Shown here: positions 9,540 to 16,787 of the stretch, one piece after another
How positions within the stretch are numbered: position 1 is the first letter of the stretch
How the letters are laid out: every line of letters starts with the position of its first letter
Assembly: GCA_028821405.1 (NCBI GenBank)
Contig: JAPPGK010000027.1
Location: 41,084 to 105,083, forward strand
DNA: 64,000 nt
DNA from: Gammaproteobacteria bacterium
GTDB taxonomy: Bacteria; Pseudomonadota; Gammaproteobacteria; Pseudomonadales; Azotimanducaceae
Direction of reading: 5' to 3'
Made by a program: the position numbers and the translations under genes
Notes under the pieces: model-generated
What the model saw: only the letters and a program-made list of their open reading frames with translations
The model's database searches: none
Told to the model about the DNA's origin: nothing

Positions 9540-11084
9540 TCACCAACGGGATGGGCCGAACGGCAGGCTGACCTCCCGCCCGACCCAGAGCGCGCGGTCC
9601 TCGTCGTAGGGCGCACTCTCGACCTCGACGGGATCGACGAAGATGCCGGTTGAGCGCCTTTGCGTGTCGTAGGGTTCCCAATCCTCCATAGCGTCCGTGC
9701 TTGGGCTACCGGTTCTTGCGAATCGGCAGAACGCGTCCTGCAGGTGTGCCGAGACCGCGTCCGCCGCTCGTCCCGCGCCGAAGAACGCAGCGCTCTCCTC
9801 GCTCATGGCATGGGTCCCGAAAACGAAGCCGATGATGATGGCGTGGGGAGAGCCCAGTCTGCCGCCCTCCCACGGCGACTCGTGGGCGAAGATGTAGTGG
9901 TGGGCCGATTCCCCGCGTGCTGCCAACGCCTCGGCCAGGTCAATCGCCGGCATGCGCATCTTGCGATCCGTCTCGATCGCCGCAAACAGCGACGTCGGGT
10001 CGGTTGCAACGCTGCGGCCATCACGAATCCGACGGTAGCCCTCGATCAAGGACGCCGGGTCTTCGACGTTGCGGGATACCTCCGCCAGTAGCCCCGCGTC
10101 GTCGAGATTCGCGGTCTGGGGATTGTTGAGCGTGAAACCGCGCCACTCGTCCCGCTGCGTGCCAACGAGAACCGGGATGCCATCCGCAGCTCCGTTCTTG
10201 ACGGCGTCGAGCGGGAACTCGTTGAGGACGGCACCGTCTACGCAGGGCTGAAACGACATGCCACCGCCTGCCGCCCGGTATCCCGAAGCGGCCTCAATGA
10301 GCGCTTCCGGTTCGAGGGCCAAGAGCTTCCCGGCATCGCTCGGCGGTACGTCGAGTTTGCGGAGCAGGCCATCTGCAATCTCGACACTGCGGGCGAGCGT
10401 ATTGGCAGTGCTGGTAGCGCCGCTGATGAGAATGCCCCGGTGGAATAGCCCTTCAGCCAAGGGGGCGGCCAGCAACGCGCCGACGCTCATGGCGCCAGCG
10501 GACTCGCCGAAGATCGTGACGTTGCCCGGGTCGCCGCCGAAGGCGGCGATGTTGTCCCGAATCCATCGGAGCGCCTCGACCTGGTCCAGCAAGCCCTCGT
10601 TACCGGTCGCCGGAATGCGCCCTCCCGTCAACTCGTTGAGGTTCAGCCAGCCCAACGCGCCGACCCGGTAGTTGATGGTGACCACCACGACATCGCCGCG
10701 CCGGGCAAGGTTCGACCCGTCGTAAACCGGCGTACCGCCCGTTCCACCCTGGAAACCGCCGCCGTGGATCCACACCAGTACCGGGCGCCTGCCGGTATCG
10801 GCACCGGGCGTGAATACGTTCAGTTGCAGGCAGTCTTCGTCGCGAAAGGCCGCGTTGCGAATGTTAAAGACGAACGACAGCATGCCGGCGTTCTCGACGG
10901 CCGGCTGCCAAGCCTGCTTGCCCCAATCCGTCGCCGCGCGAATGCCGGGCCAAGGCTCGGGCGGTTGGGGCGGGCGCCAACGCCCCTCGCCCACAGGTGG
11001 CGCGGCGAACGGGATACCCTTGAAGGCATGAACGCCATCGTTGCTCGTGCCCTCGACCTTGCCGTACCGCGTTTCGACGATCAT
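9540..11084 (-). CDS. Type-B carboxylesterase (alpha/beta hydrolase)
   Basis: This 514-residue carboxylesterase/lipase-family enzyme hydrolyses carboxylic esters. Visible features are the oxyanion-hole motif HGGGFQGG, the nucleophile elbow GESAGAMS with the catalytic Ser, and GSPHAIIIGFVFG carrying the likely catalytic His. The N-terminus ETRYGKVEGTSNDGVHAFKGIPFA is typical of the family. There is no signal peptide, so it is probably cytosolic. The ATG at 11084 follows GGGGTAGGA; an upstream frame extension is unlikely to be translated. It is divergent from the dehydrogenase gene (140 bp apart) and convergent with the TonB receptor, suggesting but not proving that the receptor imports its ester substrate. 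Confidence 0.92.
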   Translation of the reverse strand: MIVETRYGKVEGTSNDGVHAFKGIPFAAPPVGEGRWRPPQPPEPWPGIRAATDWGKQAWQPAVENAGMLSFVFNIRNAAFRDEDCLQLNVFTPGADTGRRPVLVWIHGGGFQGGTGGTPVYDGSNLARRGDVVVVTINYRVGALGWLNLNELTGGRIPATGNEGLLDQVEALRWIRDNIAAFGGDPGNVTIFGESAGAMSVGALLAAPLAEGLFHRGILISGATSTANTLARSVEIADGLLRKLDVPPSDAGKLLALEPEALIEAASGYRAAGGGMSFQPCVDGAVLNEFPLDAVKNGAADGIPVLVGTQRDEWRGFTLNNPQTANLDDAGLLAEVSRNVEDPASLIEGYRRIRDGRSVATDPTSLFAAIETDRKMRMPAIDLAEALAARGESAHHYIFAHESPWEGGRLGSPHAIIIGFVFGTHAMSEESAAFFGAGRAADAVSAHLQDAFCRFARTGSPSTDAMEDWEPYDTQRRSTGIFVDPVEVESAPYDEDRALWVGREVSLPFGPSRW

Positions 11085-11224
11085 TCCTACCCCGTTGATG
11101 CCCCTCCAACGCGCCATCATGGATGGAAACGATGGTCCGGGCAAACCGGCAATCGCGTTTGCCCAACCACGCTTTCGAGCGTAGGGATGGCCTGTTAGGG
11201 TGAGCGGACGGAGGAGCAAAGCCC

Positions 11225-12001
11225 ATGGACCTACGAGAAAAACACGCCATCATCACCGGCGGCGCCAGCGGCATCGGCGCAGCGACCGCCCGCGAGTTCG
11301 CGCGCCTCGGCGCGGTCGTGGTTGTGGCCGACAAGAACGGCGACGGCGCTCGCGAGTTGGCAAACGAGATCGGCGGCATGGCCGTTGCCTGCGACGTCGG
11401 CGATGAGGTAGACGTCAACGCCTTGGTGAGCGAAGCGGAGGCTGCCAACGGGCCGGTGGACGTGTTCTTCTCCAACGCCGGCATCGCCACCGGCGGCTAT
11501 CCCCTGGATACGGACATCGACACCTGGAACGAGCAATGGCAGGTCAACGTCATGGCCCATGTGTTCGCCGTACGCGCCGTGCTGCCGTCGATGCTCGAGC
11601 GCGAATCGGGCTACCTGCTGCACACCGCTTCCATCGCCGGGATCCTGACCAGCCACGCCAATCTCACCTACGCCGTCACCAAGCACGCGGTGGTCGGACT
11701 CGCCGAATGGCTGTCGATCACCTACCACAACAAGGGGATTCGGGTGTCCTTGCTTGCGCCCTTGGGCGTTCGCACACCTATGCTTGGGTCTTCGTCGTCA
11801 TCCTTTGTCAGCAACGCTGCGGGACCCATCAAGGAGCCCGAGGAAGTTGCCCGCATGGTTTCCGATGCCGTGTTCGAGGAACGCTTCCTGATCCTGACCG
11901 ATCCCATTGCCGAGACCTGGATGGCACGCAAGGCCGGCGACCTGGAACGCTGGCTGAACGGCATGCGACGGATGCAGTCGAGGATTGAGGGTACGGGCTA
12001 G
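11225..12001 (+). CDS. Short-chain dehydrogenase/reductase (SDR)
   Basis: This 258-residue classical SDR is an NAD(P)-dependent alcohol/ketone oxidoreductase. It has the nucleotide-binding TGGASGIG motif near residue 12, NAG in FFSNAGIA, the catalytic Ser in HTASIAG and the YAVTK (YxxxK) motif near residue 155. The ATG is preceded by GGAGGAG eight bases upstream. Its reading frame stays open for another 131 codons after its TAG stop (see 12002-12397). Substrate unknown; the divergent carboxylesterase suggests a shared catabolic role. Confidence 0.93.
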   Translation: MDLREKHAIITGGASGIGAATAREFARLGAVVVVADKNGDGARELANEIGGMAVACDVGDEVDVNALVSEAEAANGPVDVFFSNAGIATGGYPLDTDIDTWNEQWQVNVMAHVFAVRAVLPSMLERESGYLLHTASIAGILTSHANLTYAVTKHAVVGLAEWLSITYHNKGIRVSLLAPLGVRTPMLGSSSSSFVSNAAGPIKEPEEVARMVSDAVFEERFLILTDPIAETWMARKAGDLERWLNGMRRMQSRIEGTG

Positions 12002-12106
12002 CGACTAAGCAATGGAATCGTCACAGACGGTCATACGAACGAAACCCTCACGGTTCGGTGCGATCTGACGCCTGACGAGAGGCCCAACCTCGTCACCAGA
12101 TCCAAG

Positions 12107-12397
12107 GTGTTCCACCCTGATATCGCCACCGCGTCCCAGTCCGCGATCCGGCGTGCCTTGGCGAATGCGCGTCCGCATCGCCCCGGGGGTATGAGGGACG
12201 GAGAGTCCTACTACTTCTTCAGTCGCGGCGTTTTCGGAACTGCCCACTCGCCGGGCTCCGCTACCGAGGCGGGCAAGCTCGTTCATTTGGTTTGGGTTCT
12301 TAGCCGATTCGCCGACGGCGCGGCGTCCGAGCGAGAACTACGGGAAGCGGCTGAGAACGCGCTGGTAGCCATCCACGGTTGCACAACGGAAGGATGA
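12107..12397 (+). CDS. Hypothetical protein, doubtful
   Basis: The frame encodes up to 96 residues from a GTG at 12107, ending in TGA at 12395-12397. It is in the same frame as the upstream SDR gene, and the frame is open all the way from the SDR stop at 11999-12001. There is no ATG, GTG or TTG between that stop and 12107, and no good ribosome-binding site before 12107. The composition (PDIATASQSAIRRALANARP, GESYYFFSRG) looks protein-like, but I recognise no family. It may be a real small gene, the relic of a longer gene, or chance in GC-rich DNA. The rest of 12002-12415 holds nothing I can name. Confidence 0.3.
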   Translation: MFHPDIATASQSAIRRALANARPHRPGGMRDGESYYFFSRGVFGTAHSPGSATEAGKLVHLVWVLSRFADGAASERELREAAENALVAIHGCTTEG

Positions 12398-12415
12398 TGG
12401 TCACCGTCGGACCCT

Positions 12416-13930
12416 CTAGATCGCGACTCCGGCGGCGTTGGATGACCGCAGGTGGCCCGGCACCAGCCAGCGTTCGACCTGCTCGAAGACCAGTTCGGTA
12501 AGGATGGCGAGCAGCGCCGCCGGAATCGCGCCTTCGAGAATCAGCCGCGTGTCGTTCAAGGCGAGGCCCTTGACGATGGGATCGCCGAGCCCGCCCGCTC
12601 CGATAAACGCCGCCAACGTCGCCGTGCCGATGCAGATGACCGTTGCCGTACGCACGCCGGCGACGATGCTGGGCATGGCCAGCGGGACGAAGACGTGGCG
12701 TAGTTCCTCGGCGGCCTTGAGACCCATCGCCACGGCTACCCGGCGCAAGGTCGGTTCGATGGACGTTAGCGCGGTCACGGCGTTGCGCAGGATCGGCAGC
12801 AGCGCGTAGAGGAAGAGCGCGATCACGGCCGGCAGCCAGCCGATGCCGACGAGGGGGATCAACAGGGCCAGGAGCGCAATCGACGGTATCGTCTGCATCA
12901 GGCCGGCGATGTAAACGGCACCCCGGGAGAACCAGGGCAGCTTGAAGATGGCGAACGCGAGGCCCACGGCGACCAGGGTCGCCGGTAGCACCGCCGCGGC
13001 GACAAGGAAAAGGTGCCGGCCTGTGTTCTTGGTCAACCGCGCAACTAGGCTGTCCTGAGGCAACACGACCTCCGCCTCGGCGTTGGTCCCGAAGAGCCCC
13101 TTGTCGAGAAGGTACGAGGCCGCGATCGACTCAGTGGATCGCCCGCCGAACACGGCGGCGGCATTTAAGTCGCTCATCTCGGCGTCGTCCAACGTGCCCC
13201 CCACACGACGCAGAACGGTCCGCGCGCGGGGATCGAGGTCGGTCCGCACCAGCGGCACAGCCATGTACGTTGGGAAAAAGCCCTTATCGTCCTCGAGCAC
13301 CGTGAGGTCGTAGCGTTTCAATTCGCCGTCCGTCGAATAGGCGTCCGTCAGGTCGATACTGCCGTCGGCGAGCGCTTCGTAGGCAAGCGCGTGTTCGATG
13401 CCGTCGGGTACCTCTTCGATGCCGTAGAGACGTTGCAGCCCCGGCCAGCCATCCGGCCGCTCGAGGAACTCGTGGGAGACGGCCATACGCAGGTCCGGAT
13501 GGTCCCCCAGATCGGAGATCTTTCCGAGTCCGCGTTCCTCTGCGACTTGGCGCGGCACCGCGAGGGCGTAGGTGTTGTTGAATCCGAAGTCGTCGAGCAT
13601 CTCGACGCCGTCGGGTGCCAGCGCATCGGCGATCTTCTGCCGCGTCGGCTCGCCATCGATGTCCTTGATCGCCTCGGCGATGGTGCCCGTGTATTCGACG
13701 TAGACGTCGACGTCACCCTCGACCAGGGCGTCGTAGCAGATCTTGGTGCCCCCGAGACCGATCTTCCGGTCCACCTCGAAGCCTTCGCCCTCCAACAGCT
13801 GGGCGACCGCCTCGCCAAGGATGTACGCCTCGGTGAAGTTCTTGCTGGCCACGACGATGGGTTCCTCGGCAGCAACCGCGAACGATGCGCCAACGACGAC
13901 CGTGCGCGCCAACGCGACCCGCAAGTTCAT
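12416..13930 (-). CDS. Fused substrate-binding protein and permease of a quaternary-amine-type ABC importer
   Basis: This 504-residue protein fuses two importer parts. Residues 1-22 look like a signal peptide. Residues about 23-290 form an OpuAC-type binding domain (VASKNFTEAYILGE, GDVDVYVEYTGTI), the family that binds glycine betaine, choline or related compounds. Residues about 315-490 form a permease domain with several transmembrane helices and an EAA-like loop (GLKAAEELRHVFVPLAMPS). Gram-positive OpuA and EgtU fusions have the opposite order, permease first. Its ATG overlaps the stop of the ATPase gene by 4 bp (ATGA). Substrate could be an osmolyte, choline, or another quaternary amine such as ergothioneine. 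Confidence 0.87.
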   Translation of the reverse strand: MNLRVALARTVVVGASFAVAAEEPIVVASKNFTEAYILGEAVAQLLEGEGFEVDRKIGLGGTKICYDALVEGDVDVYVEYTGTIAEAIKDIDGEPTRQKIADALAPDGVEMLDDFGFNNTYALAVPRQVAEERGLGKISDLGDHPDLRMAVSHEFLERPDGWPGLQRLYGIEEVPDGIEHALAYEALADGSIDLTDAYSTDGELKRYDLTVLEDDKGFFPTYMAVPLVRTDLDPRARTVLRRVGGTLDDAEMSDLNAAAVFGGRSTESIAASYLLDKGLFGTNAEAEVVLPQDSLVARLTKNTGRHLFLVAAAVLPATLVAVGLAFAIFKLPWFSRGAVYIAGLMQTIPSIALLALLIPLVGIGWLPAVIALFLYALLPILRNAVTALTSIEPTLRRVAVAMGLKAAEELRHVFVPLAMPSIVAGVRTATVICIGTATLAAFIGAGGLGDPIVKGLALNDTRLILEGAIPAALLAILTELVFEQVERWLVPGHLRSSNAAGVAI

Positions 13931-14664
13931 GCTCCCGACTCCAGCAAACGCCTGACCTGGTCACTTGCGGGAGACGACACGACCTCGTCGACCTCGCCCG
14001 CCTGCACGACGCCACCGCCACCCATGACCACGAGATAGTCCGCCAGGCGCCGTGCCTCGCGGATGTCGTGCGTGACCAGCACGGTGGTGACCTGTTCGTG
14101 ACCCTGGAGGGTTTCGAACTCGCCGTAGATGTCCACCCGGGTGATCGGATCAATGGCCGAGAACGGCTCGTCGAGCAGGAGCACGTCGGGTTTAAGCATC
14201 ATCGCCCGGCATAACCCGGCGCGGTGCTGCTGACCGCCCGACAATTCGTGCGGATAGCGTCGGTCGAGGTCGCGCGTCAAGCCGACGAGTTCGAACAACT
14301 CGCCGACGCGTGCGTGGATGTCCTCATCGCCCCAACGTTCGAGCCTCGCCAGGAGCGAGACGTTCTCCACAAGCGTCAGGTGGGGAAACAGCCCGGCGCC
14401 TTGGACCGCATAGCCGATGCGCCGGCGGAATGTCTCCAGACCGGTGTCCGGGACGCCGCCGCCCAGCACCTCGACGCTACCCTCGTCCGGCCGGAGCACG
14501 GCGTTCACCAACTGCAGGAGTGTGGTCTTGCCGCAGCCGCTCTCGCCGACGATCGCGCTCGTACGTTTGGCCGGGAGCGCGAGATCGACACCGCGGAACA
14601 CCCAGTCGTCAAAGCGCTTGCCGACACCCCGGAAGACGACGGCGGAATCTGTCGATGCGCTCAC
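13927..14664 (-). CDS. ABC transporter ATP-binding protein, quaternary-amine type
   Basis: This 245-residue ATPase powers the fused importer encoded directly downstream. It has Walker A GESGCGKTT, a Q-loop region YAVQGAGLFPHLT, signature LSGGQQHRA, Walker B DVLLLDEPFSAID and the switch His in VTHD. The likely start is GTG at 14664, overlapping the exonuclease stop codon as GTGA; in-frame starts further up would lie deep inside sbcB. It lacks the C-terminal CBS pair seen in osmosensing OpuA/OpuC ATPases, so direct gating by ionic strength is not indicated. Confidence 0.9.
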   Translation of the reverse strand: MSASTDSAVVFRGVGKRFDDWVFRGVDLALPAKRTSAIVGESGCGKTTLLQLVNAVLRPDEGSVEVLGGGVPDTGLETFRRRIGYAVQGAGLFPHLTLVENVSLLARLERWGDEDIHARVGELFELVGLTRDLDRRYPHELSGGQQHRAGLCRAMMLKPDVLLLDEPFSAIDPITRVDIYGEFETLQGHEQVTTVLVTHDIREARRLADYLVVMGGGGVVQAGEVDEVVSSPASDQVRRLLESGA

Positions 14665-16100
14665 GGATCGGGCTCGTACGAAGCGAGTTCGGTCAGGACC
14701 TGGCGGCGTGCGGGATCGGTCTCCTCGGCAAGGAGCTTTGCCGTTTCCGCCCGAAAAGCCGCGAGGCAGGGCCGATTCCCGAATCCGTCGTCCAGACAAC
14801 GCTGGACGTGCTGGCGCCACCGGCCTCGCTCACCCCCCGAGAGCTCGTCGGGCCGCAGACGCGCCTTGAGGCGTTCGGCGAGGACGCTCAGACGTTTGTC
14901 CCGCGGCTGGAAGTCCGGCCAGGGTCCGTCTTCATCGAGGGTCCGGGCGAGGCGTTTCATGGCAAATCGATCCGCATCGCCCGAGAAGCCGTCGTAGAGC
15001 GCGAGTTCCGGATCCTCGGCCGGTGCCCTCTCTTCCTTCGGTCGATAGACCTCGGCGATCTTGGTCGCCAGTTCGGGCTGGCGGGCCGCCAGGACGCGAC
15101 GCTTCTCTTCCACCTCGTCGAGATCGATCATGAGGCGCGGGGCCTCCCCCGGCCGGACGACGCTGATCGGCGCGAGGAACGGGCAACGGTTCATGACGAC
15201 GACCTTGAGCGGCGGACGTTCGTCACCCTCCGCGAGTTCGTCGGCGAACAGCCGCTCGGCGATTTCCCCCGAACTCCATTCCACGAGCGGCGTGATGTCC
15301 CCGGCGAGGTCTGCAACGATCATCCGGGTATCGATTTGGGGATGCATGGCCACGGATGCCACGGGCGCCGCACAAAACCGCGCGTTGGGAAACCGGTTCG
15401 AGACGTGAATGCACGTTTGTTGTCCGAGGGGCAACAGCAACGCCCCCGCAGCATTCCTGAACCGCCTCCCGAGCGCGTAGTCCCAAAGCCTTGGCTGCGC
15501 TTTACGGATGAGGCGGGCAAGGCCGATAGTGGCCTCGACGTCCGACATGGCGTCGTGGGGGTCGTCCTGGGCGATGCCGTTGGTGACGCAGAGGCGTTCC
15601 AAGCCGAAGCTGACCACGCCATCTTCTTCCGGCCAGACGATACCGTCTGGCCGCAAGGCGCAGGTGGCCCGCACGAGATCGATCAGGTCCCATCGAGAAT
15701 TGCCTTCCTGCCACTCACGGGCATACGGGTCCGTGAGGTTGCGGTAAAGGGCGTTGCGCAGGAATTCGTCGTCAAAGCGCAGGTTGTTGTAGCCGGCGAC
15801 ACAGGTGCCGGGCACACGCATGATTTCATCGATTCGGCGAATCGCCTGCCATTCATCGATCCCCTCGCGATTGGCGCGTTGCGGCGTGATCCGGGTGACC
15901 AGACAGGCTTCGGGGTGCGGCAGGACGTCGGCGGCAAGGCTCACGTACGTCACATAGGGGTCGTCGATGACATGCAACTCCGCATCGGTGCGACACCCGG
16001 CGAACTGCATGATCCGGTCGCTCGCCGGGTGGGTTCCCGACGTTTCCAAGTCGTACCAGTAGATGCTTGTTGGCGCGCGGGCCAGGGTGCTCGTTGGCAT
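14661..16100 (-). CDS. sbcB: Exodeoxyribonuclease I
   Basis: This 479-residue protein, close to the 475 residues of E. coli ExoI, degrades single-stranded DNA 3' to 5' in repair and recombination. It begins with the DEDD exonuclease motif I as YWYDLETSGTHP (Asp-x-Glu) and carries a later DEDD Asp in HDAMSDVEATIG. The arrangement of exonuclease domain followed by SH3-like and helical regions fits the length. ATG at 16100 follows AAGGA at a 9-base spacing; a TTG three codons earlier is possible. The gene overlaps the following ABC ATPase gene by GTGA, an odd pairing of a DNA-repair enzyme and an importer that is probably just compact packing. Confidence 0.95.
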   Translation of the reverse strand: MPTSTLARAPTSIYWYDLETSGTHPASDRIMQFAGCRTDAELHVIDDPYVTYVSLAADVLPHPEACLVTRITPQRANREGIDEWQAIRRIDEIMRVPGTCVAGYNNLRFDDEFLRNALYRNLTDPYAREWQEGNSRWDLIDLVRATCALRPDGIVWPEEDGVVSFGLERLCVTNGIAQDDPHDAMSDVEATIGLARLIRKAQPRLWDYALGRRFRNAAGALLLPLGQQTCIHVSNRFPNARFCAAPVASVAMHPQIDTRMIVADLAGDITPLVEWSSGEIAERLFADELAEGDERPPLKVVVMNRCPFLAPISVVRPGEAPRLMIDLDEVEEKRRVLAARQPELATKIAEVYRPKEERAPAEDPELALYDGFSGDADRFAMKRLARTLDEDGPWPDFQPRDKRLSVLAERLKARLRPDELSGGERGRWRQHVQRCLDDGFGNRPCLAAFRAETAKLLAEETDPARRQVLTELASYEPDP

Positions 16101-16487
16101 TGGCTTCAATCCTTGCCACCTAGATCAAGCTGCTCATTCCTGAAACCGATGGGCGCAAGGATCCGCGCGCTGCCTCAACCTTCGTCAACGACCTGCCGAT
16201 CAAGAGCCAATCGGGCCGATGTGCAACTCACGATACCCACGCCGCTCGCCTCGGAGTGATGGTCTTGGGCAGACCACATCCTCTGGTTCGCCAGAAAACA
16301 AGAGCCGAGATGCCGCGTCACAAATAGGTTGATGTTTGTGGAGGCCGATTTCGTGCCAGCGAGCATAGGCGCGCCACCTTGCCCGTTCAAGGCCACACAA
16401 TCCCAATGCCATGAAACACCTGGGCCCCACGGGTCGAGACCCGCCCAGTTCGGCTATAGTGCATTCGCTCGGGTTGGGACGTACGGG
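16101..16487. other. Intergenic region, no gene recognised
   Basis: About 390 bp separate the divergent sbcB and small-membrane-protein genes. Its composition is less GC-rich than its neighbours (for example around 16270-16340), and stops occur in most frames. I recognise no promoter, RNA or repeat here, although it must carry the promoters for both directions. Confidence 0.5.
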
Positions 16488-16781
16488 ATGAGCGATACGG
16501 GATTCAAGAGCCGCGCTTCGGCGATCGGTGGGCGTGTTTTCGTCGCCACGCTGGTCTTCGCCGCGCCGATCCTGACTATCGTTGCGTTGGTCGTCATCGC
16601 ACTCAGCGATAGGCTGTGGCGATTCTTCGCGGATTCGGTCGCCACCAATATCCTCGTCCCCTATGGATGGGCTCTCGGGTCGGCCCTCTTGGTCCTTTCT
16701 TTCGCGGCGTTGGTCGGTTACGTGGCGATGCTGATCGCGAGGACGCGCGAGCGAACCGGACGAGATTCCTCTCCAACCTAG
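16488..16781 (+). CDS. Small two-helix membrane protein
   Basis: This 97-residue protein has two strong hydrophobic segments (about residues 21-41 and 57-82) with a basic C-terminal tail (ARTRERTGR), so it is predicted to be an inner-membrane hairpin. I do not recognise the family. It ends 6 bp before the ABC exporter gene on the same strand and is probably co-transcribed, so it may be an accessory subunit. The ATG at 16488 has only a weak upstream GGG; longer in-frame starts would add an unlikely leader. Confidence 0.6.
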   Translation: MSDTGFKSRASAIGGRVFVATLVFAAPILTIVALVVIALSDRLWRFFADSVATNILVPYGWALGSALLVLSFAALVGYVAMLIARTRERTGRDSSPT

Positions 16782-16787
16782 TCGCCG

